From: Blepharisma japonicum
Taxonomy: Eukaryota > Ciliophora > Heterotrichea > Heterotrichida > Blepharismidae
NCBI GenBank assembly: GCA_949751835.1
Contig: CATKHK010000009.1
Span: 1 to 64,000, forward strand
Direction: 5' to 3'
DNA length: 64,000 bases
In this document: piece by piece, positions 23,126-35,306 of the stretch
Position numbering within the stretch: position 1 is the first letter of the stretch
Layout of the letters: each line of letters starts with the position of its first letter
Made by a program: the position numbers and the translations under genes
The notes under the pieces: generated by a model
What the model saw: only the letters and a program-made list of their open reading frames with translations
Databases searched by the model: none
Told to the model about the DNA's origin: nothing

Positions 23126-25699
23126 TTATAAATACGACAATGAATTCAAAATATTTGATGCAGATATAGCTTCTTCTCCTGGCAATTGAGAGATTCTTTC
23201 CATCGCATCCCCTAGTGATCGTTTCTCTTCTTCTCCTAGATTTGTTAGCATATTTTCTTTTATCGCATCTTCCAGTCAATCAACACCAATCCCCTCCAAA
23301 AATCCTGAGTTCAAAATCATTCCAAGTCTTCCCAATATTTTTTTGCATAAATTTAAAGACATTTTGGATAAACAAGCTCCTGTCTTGTGCATCAATCTGA
23401 GCAGATAAATATCATCTCCGGTGTTTAGGACTTTTAAATAAGCCTCTTCAATCTTTCCAAGGCTTAAATCATTCAGCACATCAATCCATACTTTGCTGAG
23501 AGGGTCAATGTCGTTTTGTTTTTGAAGGCTGCTTGTGGATGCTTTTGGGGTGGTTTTAACGCTTTCTTCTTCAATGGGCTTTTGAGGTTTTTGACTAATA
23601 GGATTTGTTTGGACTTGAGCATTGTTTTGAACTTTTGGAGGAGGAGGAGGAGTAGGCTTGCTAAAATCACTTTGAGAATAGTTATCTTGCTTAAGTGGTG
23701 GATGTACAAAGCTTCGCCTTATATCTTCGCCTTGCTCTTCTTCTTGTTTTATATTGGCTACATTTTCAAGTCTGTTATAGGCTTCATCCATCCTTTGATC
23801 TAATTGGTATAGACGCTGCTCAATAGCGTTGAAGCCCTTATCCATGGATTTTTGCATCGCTAAGAAAGTAGTCTTTATGTTTTCAGTAAAGGCTGTTAAA
23901 TCATGCTGAGGTTTTGGCCTCACAATAACATCAGATCTTTGAAAATTTTGCTTTATAGGAAAATTATCGCTTTGATAAGCACTTTGCATTGGCATTGCTG
24001 GCTCGGGTTGAGATATAGGTCGGCTTATAACTATATCTTGCTGATGATTTCTTTGCCTTAGCATATCTTGATCTTGGATATTTCTTTTATTCGCAAATGC
24101 AGTTTTAGGAACTTCTGAAAAATCCGGCCTACTATTTGCCTGCTCATATTTAAAGGAGGGAGATTGGTACCGATCTTCCTCTGTGGGTTCATTCTCTCTT
24201 TCCACTTCCTCTATAATCGGCTCTTTCGGATTTGGCTTTGGTAGCACTTCAACAGAGCTCCTCTGTATTACTTCCATTACATGCTTATTTATTCCTTCTC
24301 TCGGTACAATATTTGGCACTACATCAATATTTCTTTTATTCACTACAGGGGCCGGCTTTTTTGGCTGCTCATTTTCAATTTCAATATAATTCCCACTTCC
24401 CTTTTCCAAGAATTTTGACTTAGATATTCCTCACTCTTGGTTCGCCTTCTGAATATTCCCTTGCATTTGTTTATTCCTCTTTGCTAATTCTCTAATTGCT
24501 TTGAAATTATTTGGGCCTACCCTTTCAGGACTTTTTTCATAATTTTTAAAATCTCTTACCCCAGTTCTAAACTTTACAATTTCTTCAGCAGGAATCGGGT
24601 CTTGGATCATTTTTCTTTCTTCTATTTCCCTTTGGATTTCTTCCAGTGACCTCCAATCATTATAAGCTTGTCTAGCCGCATTTTGTACAGCTGCAAGCTT
24701 ATCTGTTTTTACATCTTGTAAAGTAAGTAAGACTTCACTATGAAAAGGCTCTAACACTAAATCAGCTAAATTTTGTAAATGCTTGGCTAAGCAAGAAAAC
24801 AGCTTGCAAGCTTCGATTTTATATAAGTGGGCTTGAGGGCCTATATACTGAAGATATTGCAAGCTTTTTTTAATGACCCCTAAAAGAGATGGCAGCAGAG
24901 GGTCAATCCCACAAAAATCGATTAAAGCTCCTAATGCACTAATCAGATCAGGAAACTCAGCTCTAAGTTTGCAGTATAATGATAACACCCTAGGATAAAT
25001 TGAATTCGCAACTTCATTTTCATCTTGGCTAATTAGATACTCCACCCATTTAAAAACTGAAAGCGCGGCAGCCTGCTGTGATTTAGTATTTATCCCTGAA
25101 GTCATTGCAATCTCCAAAGGATCATAAATAACACCCAAAATTACATCAATGCTATTCTTTGGTACTAAATTTTCGTATACTTCACAAAGTGCAGATGCAG
25201 CAGCTTCATGAACTGGCCTATTTAAATCATTGAAAAAATCTGCAATCATTTCGACCATTCTTGTAACTGTTTTCAGCCCATCTTCTTCAATTCTGTCTCT
25301 AAAAATATTGGCGACCCAGCCAATCAGCAGTACTTCTTGCTCCCTCGCAATGGGTGACTTTACCTTTTTGATTTCTCCTAGAGATCCAAGAAAAACCTTT
25401 AAAGCTTCATTAGATACATTTCTTTCAATTATTTGCCGGGCTTCTTTTACCCCAACGTTCCTTGTTTCAAGTGAATTCAGCTTATTTAGAGAAGACTGAA
25501 AACGGTGACGAAGTTCGTGTTGGAGATCTTGATTAGACTGAACGTGGTTGAACTTCATTTTTTTGTAAATTGCACTTTTGGCTTCTAGACGGGCTTTTAT
25601 GTCTGCTAATTGTTCTTCTCTGCTGGCTGGGTTGTAGATTGGGAAATCTTTTTGGAAAGCAGATTCTATGCCTGGAATTGGGGAGAAACGATCTGACAT
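23126..25699 (-). CDS. TORTIFOLIA1/SPIRAL2-like HEAT-repeat microtubule-associated protein
   Basis: 857 residues from ATG 25699; TGA=Trp at 24428 and 23276 join what would otherwise be three pieces. The N-terminal ~390 residues are HEAT repeats (VHEAAASALCEVYENL, AAVQNAARQAYNDW). A Pro-rich disordered middle with a short coiled coil follows. The C-terminal domain (EEAYLKVLNTGDDIYLLRLM, then H-K-T-G, then a helical end ...GEEAISASNILNSL) resembles the plant TOR1/SPR2 C-terminus (LATGDDLLLVKLMDRSGPVL). These proteins bind microtubule lattices and minus ends and influence severing and array order. A role in cortical microtubules of a large ciliate is plausible but inferred. Confidence 0.8.
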
Positions 25700-25768
25700 T
25701 TAAATTCTATTAGTTTCATATATATACAGAGAGTGAGAATGATTTAAAATGATTTTTAACTAAACATA

Positions 25769-28700
25769 TTAAGAAAAATGAAATGCCTCATTGCCTTCGG
25801 CCATTGCGTATTTCATTTGTTTCTTTAAAATCTCTTTAGAGGAGTATTCAGGAACTTTCAAGTAATTTTGACAAGTCATCACGCTTGGCAAATACTCGTT
25901 CGGGCTACTTCCTTGAACTGTAGGGTCTTTTTTCACAATAGTTAGCGGGGGGTGAAGACCTTTAAAGCCACCCAGCGGTAGTCTTGGACTTCCAGTGCAG
26001 AATTTCAAGAAAAGCTGCTTTTCACTAGCATCAAAGCTTTCCATAGTATGCAATAAGTCTTGAAAAGTCCCTGAATCTTTGGAGTATCCATGTGCAGGCA
26101 TTATAGCGTCTGCTAGCATAGAAAACTCCCATATTTCGTTATTTTTCCCACATATCACTTCTTCCAGCTCCTCAGGCTCAAAAACTTCTAAAGATGTGAC
26201 AGGTATCATTTTTTCGAAGCCTTTTCTGAATGCTTCAGCCTGGTAATTTTGGAGTAGCGTATACTCACATACCAAGTTGACGTATTCTTCTAGCGTTTCT
26301 AAGCTCACAAATATATTTTTCCCATTAGGTTTTAAGTCAATAGATTCATAGCCAGGAAGTGTAAAAGTGAGATGGAGATCGGAAATTGAGGAGCCTTTGA
26401 ATTTCACTTGCTTAAGCTGCTTGTATTTGTAGTCAGGGTCGCTGAATTCTTCATTAATTCATATAGCTTGATTCGCAAGCTCTTGAAATTGCAATAAATG
26501 CCGTCCTAAGCTAGAATCAACTTTAATTAGATCTGAAAGAATTATTGGCTTGCGAAGGACAAGTTTTCAAAATACAGGCGAAAAGTTCAGATTTATAAGC
26601 TTGTCATCATAAATTGCTTTGGCCACCAATTTTCCGATGAAATAAAACATCTGGGCGCTGAGTTCTAAATTCTGCGATTGAATAGGTGCTGGAAACAAGC
26701 CATGTGTAGCATCAGATCTCCATATATCAAGCTTTTTTATTTCTTCGCTTATTAAGCTATAAAACTCAAGAGTTGGGCCTAAGCCAGTTCCTTCTTCATC
26801 AACAAAGTCAAATTCAAGCAAGCCATATTTTAATAGCTCAGAGTCGCCAATTATCCTTATTCCTGCCTCTAAAACATTGTCTCTAGGTACCATCGCTTTT
26901 TGTCGAAGCATCCTAACAGAAAAAGCTTTCCCACGATTTGAGTAAAAATAAAGTGACCTGTCTCCGCCAAAGCCAATAATTCGGAAAATGTCATATCTTT
27001 GATTGAAGCTTAAAACACTTGGAAACTTGCGCGCCAGTCAGAAAATTCAGTCTGGAGCCATCCCGCCGACTGCAGCGAGCAAATCAGAAATTTGTTTGGA
27101 TACTAGAGCTGTAAGTTTTTGGCTTGTAAATAGAGATGAAGGAAGTGGGTTGGTTGTGCTTGGATTTATAGGGAAATTAAATAGCAGAGAAGAAGAGGAT
27201 AGTAAATATTTTATATTCTCGTTTAATAAGTAAATAAATTTGAGCAGGCGCAGTGTGCTATACACTTTTTCTGAGGTGTTGATTGATAATTTAGATGAAT
27301 CATTTATAATTTCATTGAGGTAGTCAGGGCCTGGCATTATATATCGAGAGCACTCATCATTTTCTTCTCTTTCTATTGCGAAATAAAATTTCAGTGTTAA
27401 AATATCATCAACCTCATATTTGTTTATTATTTCAAAAAGACTCATTTTTTTATGAAGAACCTCTCCATTCAGCTCTATTATTGCTTTAATTCTTGTTTCC
27501 TCAGCCATGCTGCTCTTTCTGTTTACAATATTCATTGCTTCTATAGGCTGATTTCAATCAATCATTTCACTTTCTCCTACAATCTCCATTTTCCCTTCAA
27601 TTTCTCTTTTTTGCATCTGGATTTCATCAATTAAGTTTTCAAATCCCTCGCTCCTTATTCCCATTTCTTCCAGTTTTGCATTCAGATCTGAAGCTCCACT
27701 TAGGAAAAGCTGCATTTTTATATGCTGCTTTGTGATATTGAACTGTTCAGGACTGAGTCCTTTTTGTTCATTTTTTTCAAAAGAGCTGACTAGGAATTCA
27801 ATGTTTTCTACACTTCTGACTTTTAGCAGAGCGTCAATGATTGTTTCAAGTGTGATGTATTGCTCGAGAATCAGTGAGATTGATCCAATTGAGCTGAAAA
27901 GTTGATTCTTGTTTTCAAGCTCAAAACAATGATCTTTTGTATATGGGGAATTTAGGTTCCTTTTTTCTGGGTCATAAAGAAGCTTGAGTCTAATTCTGCT
28001 TGACAGAGTTCTCATACTGTGAAAGATGTTGGAAAAGCCGGTAATTGTTTCATATAATAAAATCCCAAATTGCTGTGTATATCTAATTGATCTTATTAAC
28101 AATGAAACCAAATTTGCTAGATGAGTTTGGCCAGAGCTAGAAGTTTCATTAAATATAACTAAAAATTCATAAATCCTTTTTAAAGAAACTCCTGGCTTCT
28201 TTTGGTAGTCATTTGTTAATCATTTTCACAAAGCATCAATAATTCCTGACCCCACGAATTCGTGCAAGCTTATATTTTTCTTATTCATTATTTCAATAAG
28301 CTGCGCCAATCTTCCAGACTCCTCATCTTCATTTAAGCTTCTTGCAAGTCTTTTTAGCTCATTTAAGTCATAATACATATAAGTTTTTTCAAACTCTGAT
28401 GCCCTCACAAGTACACTATTTACCATATCACTGACATCTTTCGGCAGCACAATTGGGACTTTTGTATGAGTGATATCCTCTGATTCCCTATAAATTGTAT
28501 ATGATCTTCTGAAATTTCTGATCCTTCTGAATTCTTGACTGTCTATTTGGATGGTAGGCTCAGGATCTCTTAAGCTTGTTGATCTTATAATTCGAGGGCT
28601 CATTCTCACATCTTTATTCGGTGTGTCAGGCTTTTTATTCAAAGAGTCTTCATTTTTTAAATTTTGGATTTTGCTAATAATCCCTTCACGGACGAAATTT

Positions 28701-30031
28701 TCTGAAATATGCTTGGGGATTTTTTCGTATAAAAGCATTACTAGTTTGAGGGCAGATCGGAGAGATTCCATGTCTCTACAATTAAAAACTTCAGACAAAA
28801 AGTTTGCGAAGTGGCTCGGAGATACATAGCTAATGGTAGCTTCAAGTTCTGATACAGCAAAAAGCTTGCCCATAATCTGCAGTATCAAATTTCGAAGGGT
28901 TTTATTAACTATTTTATCATAGATCCCTAAAAGTTTTGGGAGAATTGTGTCTCCTAAGTTTTTCAATAAATCTGGGCTTAGTCTGTAAATCTCCTCAAGC
29001 TCTTTACTGCAAAAATCGCTCTGATTTTTATTAGGAATAAGCACATCTATTAGTTGTAAAATTTCCATAAGTAAGCTGTGATTTTCATTTGACGCTTGTT
29101 TTTCTTCGTCTTCCAGGACTTGTTTAATGGAATATAGAGCTCCAATATTATGGAACATCACGATTAAATACGGTGAAGCTGCACATAAAATTTTTAATAG
29201 TCTAAATAACAATGGCTGAAATTCAATAAAATTCGGTATAAGTTCTATTAAATTCTGAAAAGCCCGGAAATCACATACACTTTCGACGTTTTTTCGCAGT
29301 CTTGCTCTATCAACTCTGGAAAATCTGAAAATGCTTTCTGTTAGCCCTAAATAAAATTGGACAGCCATATGGTTTTTTCATAAATTACCTAGGCCTTTAA
29401 AGACCAATAAATTTGCCATTTCTGGTAAAGAAGGAATTATTCCATTCAGCATTTCTTCTGAATTTATAGCTTTTGCTATCAAAATATCAGTTGATAAGAT
29501 TCTTTTTTGTATAGCCTCTTCAAAGAAATCTAAAATATTCGCTAAAATTGAAAATACCCCTTCTCTAAGCAATGCTGACGGAGAATCATGCGAAATTCTT
29601 TCTAATGCTTTTATAGCGTTTTCTGCCATATCAATATACTCTAAATTCATAAGCATTCTGCAGAGAATGCCCACTCCACTTTGGGCCACTAACAAATGAG
29701 ATGCATTAGGAACAGAATCTAAAATGTGGTTTAAAGATATAATTGCGTATAAGCATATATCAGGGAGAGATCTATTTAAGCAGTAAATCAGGGTAGTGAT
29801 TGTGTGGTCAATTGGGAGAGAAATGATTGCTTCTTCTGAGGCTACTGACAAATGCATGGAAAATTGCATTACAGCGCTTAGTACCTCTATGTCGTCGTCA
29901 GACTGCATTTGAGAAAGAAGGTGCATATGATTTGTTAGGTTTCCTGGAGCTATTTTAAGGTTACATTCTAGTAGATTAAAGGTAGAAGAGTCAGAATGGC
30001 CTGCCATGTTTACTATTTGAGATTTTTCCAT
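25769..30031 (-). CDS. HECT E3 ubiquitin ligase with N-terminal armadillo-like repeats (TRIP12/UPL3 type)
   Basis: 1,420 residues from ATG 30031, one uninterrupted frame once TGA is read as Trp (at least seven such codons), no introns. The N-terminal ~700 residues are helical repeats of ARM/HEAT character (AENAIKALERISHDSPSALL). The C-terminal HECT domain has FVDEEGTGLGPTLEFYSLIS, FIGKLVAKAIYDDKLINL, GSPRLPLGGF and PSVMTCQNYLKVPEYSS. The thioester cysteine in TCQNYLKVP is at ~1387, 33 residues from the end. ARM plus HECT is the layout of TRIP12, Ufd4 and plant UPL3/UPL4. It accepts ubiquitin from E2 and ligates it to substrate; Ufd4 types also extend chains. Key residues are intact. Confidence 0.92.
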
Positions 30032-30371
30032 GAATATTTTGGTAAATTTATATCGGAAATATGGTTTTTAGTTTCCAGATATTGAAAATTTTAATAATTT
30101 TGAGGAAAAAAAATCATTTGAAAAGAAAAGAAGCTTAAATGCTAGCAAGAAGCAAATAATAAAATAGCTTGTTTTTTATAATAGTCAAGTCATACAATTG
30201 TACTTGCTAATAAAGTTTAAATCCTTCTTTATTTTCAATGGCTGGCATTTTACAGTAAAAAATATGTAGCAGTCATCTACTAAAAATTTATCACTGAAAA
30301 CAAGAAATTTTGTGGTTTTTTTATATAGATGCGAATTTTAATTAATTTTTTATCATTAATCAATACCTCAA

Positions 30372-31160
30372 TTAACTCCACCTAGAAGTTATTTCTCTAT
30401 ATCTACCATTCCAATTTCTTTCTAGAGCTTGGCACGCTTCACAATTTGGACCATTAGTAGGCCCACACCATCCATCACAAAGTGGTACTCCCTTCATAAC
30501 TTGGCATCCGCAATATATATGTCCTGTCGTACCGAACCTTGCAGCTTTTCCTTTAGAATTAACTAAATAGCCTTTTGGAAGCCTTCTTGCTTGAATATCC
30601 AAAATCATGCATGAAATGCAGTTGCATCCTGCATTTGGACCACAAAATCCATTGCAGCAAGTACAGCTTGCTCCTAAACTTCCTCCACAGTAAAATTTAC
30701 CAGTTCTGCCAATTTTAGCTATTCTCCCCTTCGTGTTTACCTGATCTTCAATCCTTTTATCATCTGTTTGATCTTTTATATCAAGCTTTTTATCAAAATC
30801 TCCAATTACTTCATTTTGATGTACATTTATATAATGATCCAATAGATTTTTTCTTATAAGCGAAATGCTACAATATTTGCATAGAGTAGGAGCTTTTATG
30901 CACTTTTTAAGATGGTCTTCTGAGTTATTGTTTTCTGTGTGGAACTCGCAAAATTCGCAAGTCCAAGGTAAAAATCCAATAATTCTTCGAAGTGCTTTAT
31001 TAGGCTCAAATTGTGGGCGGTGAGCTCGGCAGTTTGGGCAGGATTGAAGGCTTTGGGTGCATTCTTCGCAAAAAATTGAAGAGCAGCAAGAAGACTCAAC
31101 TGCTTTGGTACAAATTTCTATGCAAATAGAGCATTTAAAATTCTCGATAAAAGTTTCCAT
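30372..31160 (-). CDS. RING-finger protein with two Cys/Gly-rich C-terminal repeats
   Basis: 262 residues from ATG 31160. RING-HC at ~10-45 (CSICIEIC...CCSSIFCEEC...CPNC), a TRAF-like zinc region at ~68-115 (CEFCEFHTEN...HLKKC...CKYC...HYINVH), then two copies of a motif. Copy 1: GRIAKIGRTGKFYCGG, C-x-C, CNGFCGPNAGCNCISC. Copy 2: GKAARFGTTGHIYCGC, LCDGWCGPTNGPNCEAC. The shared pattern is GKxxRxGxTGxxYCG...C(D/N)GxCGPxxGxxCxxC, which looks metal-binding. The N-terminal half suggests an E3 ligase; the repeat function is unknown to me. It lies upstream of and on the same strand as the HECT gene. Confidence 0.8.
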   Translation of the reverse strand: METFIENFKCSICIEICTKAVESSCCSSIFCEECTQSLQSCPNCRAHRPQFEPNKALRRIIGFLPWTCEFCEFHTENNNSEDHLKKCIKAPTLCKYCSISLIRKNLLDHYINVHQNEVIGDFDKKLDIKDQTDDKRIEDQVNTKGRIAKIGRTGKFYCGGSLGASCTCCNGFCGPNAGCNCISCMILDIQARRLPKGYLVNSKGKAARFGTTGHIYCGCQVMKGVPLCDGWCGPTNGPNCEACQALERNWNGRYREITSRWS

Positions 31161-31701
31161 TTACAACAGAAGCATTAAGTTTTAGATTTATAGATTTTAT
31201 TTTCACTAATAAATTAACACTTTAAAGTGTTTAATTTTATAAAAGATAAGCATATAAATCGAATTGAGGAGCCTAGGCGCGAGCTAAGAAAAGCTATAAT
31301 GTTTATTGCTGTTACAAAGATTAGCACTCATATTTTACTGTGTAAATTGTTTTAGCATTGCGTTCTGCTTTTGATTTATAAATCTCTTGTGTACTTAATG
31401 GCCAATTTTATTTTGCTTGTTTTAGAATATTAAATTTTCTGGAATCCATTAAAATTATTCACTTTTTTGAGTCATAAACTGGCAAAAATAATGAGAGTTC
31501 AGTTTATACATTTTATAAGAACTTCTAGACTTTTTATTTTGCAATTCTTTATTACACAATCAAATGGAAAGGCTGATGATTAACTAACTTCCTTGTGAAG
31601 CATTCTATTTCATTTTTCAAGCTCAGCACTCTAAACGAGATAAGAATAAATACTGCAAATTTTCATTTGCTGCAAGAAAGAGTCTTAGCAAATGTATATA
31701 A
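31161..31701. other. intergenic, AT-rich, between divergent genes
   Basis: About 540 bases. I see no feature; it probably holds both promoters. Confidence 0.45.
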
Positions 31702-32091
31702 ATGAAAATAAATATCCACATAAGTGGTCAAACCCTAACAGTTGATTGCGCAAATGGAAGGCAAAAGGTTCAGTGGCTAGGATCAGTAGCTATTCATAGA
31801 ATTGACAAAAATTACGGCCTCGATTTAGGGATGTTTAGAGTTATTCAGTCTGAAGATGGACAATATTTAAATTTGGAAAACCACATTTCTGATGTCTTAA
31901 AGGACAACTCTCAGGTTTGGGTTGTTCTTCAAGGAGAGGATGATCCTATTAAGCACGAAGAAACAAAGCGGGACCCAAGAAGAGGTACGAGTCCAAACTC
32001 AAAAAATAGTTTCTCACGAACTAGCCCTACATCAAAAAATAGCCTGGCAAGAAATAGTCCTCCTTCTATTTTGAGAAAAACTGCAAAATAA
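31702..32091 (+). CDS. small beta-rich protein, possibly ubiquitin-like fold, 129 aa
   Basis: ATG 31702 to TAA 32091. Residues 1-76 alternate short strands and a helix (KINIHISGQTLTVDC, VAIHRIDKNYG, QVWVVLQG) as in beta-grasp ubiquitin-like domains. A disordered Ser/Pro/Arg tail carries repeats of TSPxSKNSxxR. The fold suggestion is inference from the strand pattern; no family signature was recognised. Confidence 0.6.
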   Translation: MKINIHISGQTLTVDCANGRQKVQWLGSVAIHRIDKNYGLDLGMFRVIQSEDGQYLNLENHISDVLKDNSQVWVVLQGEDDPIKHEETKRDPRRGTSPNSKNSFSRTSPTSKNSLARNSPPSILRKTAK

Positions 32092-32338
32092 TATAATAAT
32101 TCAGATTTAAACTATAATCTCCATATACTAAATATTTTCATAATACTTGATCACTATAGTTTTTGAATATAATGATGAGCAGCTTTTCTCAATAGATTCT
32201 CTTATTCAAAAACTACACTTTTATCTAGTAAATTTGTTTCAGTATTTTTCTAATAGCCCAAAATTATAATTAGATCTCCCTTACTTCGCCTTCTTCATCA
32301 CTTTGAATTCTATTTTCCATCTTGACAATAATCTAATA

Positions 32339-32875
32339 ATGGGTTTGCTTTCTCTCCTTCGTAGCTTGAAACAAAACGATCGCGAAGCACGAATTCTGGT
32401 GCTGGGTCTCGACAACGCCGGTAAAACTACCATTCTGCGAGCCCTTAGTGAAGAAGATATCAACCACATTATTCCTACTCAAGGTTTCAATATAAAATCA
32501 TTGATCCATGAAGGCTTCAAACTCAACGTCTGGGATATCGGCGGCCAAGAGACTATCAGGCCATACTGGCGAAATTACTTCGATCACACAGACGGCCTTG
32601 TCTTTGTTATTGATAGCGCTGATAGAAACCGCCTGCAAGAAGCCGGGCAAGAGCTGCAATCTTTATTAGAGGATGACAAACTTGCAGGAACTCCTGCCCT
32701 GGTCTTCGCTAACAAGCAAGATTTGCTTCAGGCGCTTCCAGCAGACGAAATCTCTGATGCCCTGAATTTGCATTTAATAAGAGATAGACAGTGGTGTATC
32801 ATGGCCAGCTCTGCAAGAACTGGGGAAGGACTTCAAGAAGGCATGGAGTGGCTTGTGCAGACTATTCAGAAGTAA
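32339..32875 (+). CDS. ARL3: ARL3-type small GTPase
   Basis: 178 residues; ATG 32339 gives [12 protein letters not shown], with the Gly2 of the Arf family. Motifs: P-loop GLDNAGKTT, switch [27 protein letters not shown] and SSARTGEG. Identity to human ARL3 is high by eye ([42 protein letters not shown]). ARL3 with GTP releases lipidated cargo from PDE6D/UNC119 inside cilia. The gene is clearly less AT-rich than its neighbours, with GC-ending codons, which suggests high expression. A decayed copy lies 3 kb downstream. Confidence 0.95.
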   Translation: MGLLSLLRSLKQNDREARILVLGLDNAGKTTILRALSEEDINHIIPTQGFNIKSLIHEGFKLNVWDIGGQETIRPYWRNYFDHTDGLVFVIDSADRNRLQEAGQELQSLLEDDKLAGTPALVFANKQDLLQALPADEISDALNLHLIRDRQWCIMASSARTGEGLQEGMEWLVQTIQK

Positions 32876-32904
32876 TTAAGCTTATTTCTAGATTTAAACA
32901 TTAA

Positions 32905-34620
32905 TTAGCTTGAGGACATTCGCATAGGAGAGGAGGTGAAAGATCCTCGGGGTGGAGCTTTGTCAGTAATGAAAGAGGTGTCGTCCATTGCGGAGAAACT
33001 GAGACGTTCTTTGCCGGTACCTGGCTTTCGGCTGGGAAGATTTGGCTTGGAACTGCTGGTGTTGCTTTGACTGGAGGGCTCGCCGTTAAATTGGATGACT
33101 TTTTTTAAAAAGGCAAGGCGTTTCATAAGGAGGGAAACATTGGCGTCGCTGTCATTGCGAGATGGAGGCCGGAGAGCGGGGGCTAGTACGTTCATTTGGG
33201 CCTGCTCAAAGGAGAAAATCAGCTTTTTGATGATGTCATTTACAAAATGCAGATTTTCAAGACGAGCCATTTCTTCTTCTTTGACACGCGCTTCTATTGC
33301 GAAAATTCGGGCTTCAGAAACATGAGCTGGCTCCATCACATTGGCGACCCAGCGGTCAAAATCAGTTCTCATTTTTTTGATTTCTAGCTGAATTCGCTTG
33401 AAATTTTCATGATTTTCAGTTTTTTCGTCAGTGAAAGACTCAATAAACCTCTCTAAGTCGCTTTCTTGGATTTTTTTATAGTCAAATATCTGCTGTTCAA
33501 TCTCAGTTGTGGCCTCTTTTAACGCTTTGCTGTGTTTTTCTACTATTTCGTTAATTTTTATTGAAAACTCATCAGTAACTTCCGCTCTATTTTGGTCAAT
33601 CTTTATATTGATTTCTTTAAGTTTTTCATCAATAATTTCTGTTATTTTGGTATTTTCTTTCCTTAAGATTTTTCCCAGTGCTTCTACTTTTTTCTTTGTG
33701 TGGCTTTTTAGTTCTTTAACGCTTTCTGTTAGCTTTTCTTCAATTTTTTTATTAAATTGTTTTATTACATCATAGTCTTCTAGCAACTCCTGATTTTTTA
33801 TTTTTAGCTCATCTTGGCCTTTTTGATACTCAGTGAACTTTTCTTCAACTTTTACGCTTCATCTATTAATATACAGCAATTTTTCTTCAACTTCTCTGCA
33901 TATTTTGTCGAGAGAGTCTTTATAAAAATCAATCTTTTCATAAGCTCTTTGGATTTCTAGTCCAAAATCGTGAACTGTTGTATCTATTTTTTCATAGATT
34001 TCTTCTTGGTTGTCATTTAGCTCTTTCACAATTTTTTCTTGCCTTCCCACCCTAATTTTCAATATAGATCGGTTCAAATATTTATAGATAAGTTTCTTGA
34101 TGAGATCTAAAGAATACATTCTTGGTTTCTTCATGTCAGCTTCCACTTTTTCTGATTTTTTCTCTTCGCCAAATGATAGTTTGCTTAGCAAGCTTTTTGG
34201 AGCTTCATTCTTTAGCTTATTTTCATCATTTTCAATAAAGATTTCATCCTCATCTTCCGAATGCTCTGAAATGACGATATCAGGGTTTTGCTCGAAATCT
34301 TTGCTAGTTATTTCAGTCTGCATAACTGCTTCTTGGATTTTTGGCTTTTCTTTAAGTTTTTCTACATCTTGTTTGACAATTTTTAATTTTTTTTCAACTG
34401 TGCCGACCATGTCTTTGATTTGATCACTTGTTTGTTCTGTATTAGCTCTTAACAGTTTTTCTAAGTTTTGTATTTTGAAGCAAATGCTTGCAATTGATTC
34501 TTCAGATTCTTTAACTTTTACTCAGTCCTGGATTGATCCGACTTGTCTGGTTAAATGTGCGAAACTAGATGGGATGATGGCTGGAATGTTTTCCCAGTCC
34601 TGAGGGCTGTATTCTGCCAT
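32905..34620 (-). CDS. long coiled-coil protein, unknown family, 571 aa
   Basis: ATG 34620 (MAEYSPQDWENIPAIIPSSF) to TAA 32905, one frame with two TGA=Trp. A short ordered N-terminus is followed by ~450 residues of charged heptad repeats with a break at ~105-150 (acidic, EHSEDEDEIFIENDEN), then a Ser/Pro-rich tail ending RMSSS. It looks like a structural or ciliary coiled-coil protein. It ends only 29 bases from the convergent ARL3 gene. Confidence 0.75.
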
Positions 34621-35306
34621 TTGCAATAATTAAATTATGAAATTTTATTTATGCTTTTAATATGAATGCTTATTAAAAGAAATCATCCTATAATTATATT
34701 AGAAAATAAATGTAACGCACAATGCCCAAACTATGAGGCTTAATGTTTCAATCGATCTCAAATAAGCATTCAAGAATTTCCCAAAGACTAAATCTGAATT
34801 GCTCTTAACTCTCTTTAAATCTCTAATAGCTAATTTTTTGTTGTTGCCAGAATCAATATTTTAAGATAGATTATTAATATTTTTATATACGAATTTTTAT
34901 TATGCTCTATTTTTATATTTTTACATTCAAAAAATTATAATTAGATTTTATTAAAATTAATATGTTGTGCATGAAAAAGTAAATTGTAGAGTAAAATTAT
35001 ACTGAGCCTACTATCCTTATTTAGAGCTTTAGCACGATTCTATGTTACAAGCTTCAAGTATTGCAACCTCCCAATATTGACAAACAATCCCATTAAATAG
35101 AAAAGTTCAGTAGCCTCTATATTATTCTTAAGGTTATCGATTTAGATACTCAAGAAAGTCCTAATAAATGAATTAAAGATTATTTCATAGATGACATTTT
35201 GGCTAAATCTTTAAAACAATGAAGTGTTCTTTGAAATCAAGATAAACAATTTTTGAATTTTTACAACTATTTTCCATTATATTTTTTTGTCTTTAATTTT
35301 GAAATT
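34621..35306. other. intergenic, AT-rich
   Basis: About 685 bases between the coiled-coil gene and the ARL3 pseudogene. I see no feature. Confidence 0.45.

Noticed and set aside
33509-33775. Plus-strand frame of 88 codons
   Set aside because: Antisense shadow of the coiled-coil gene at 32905-34620.
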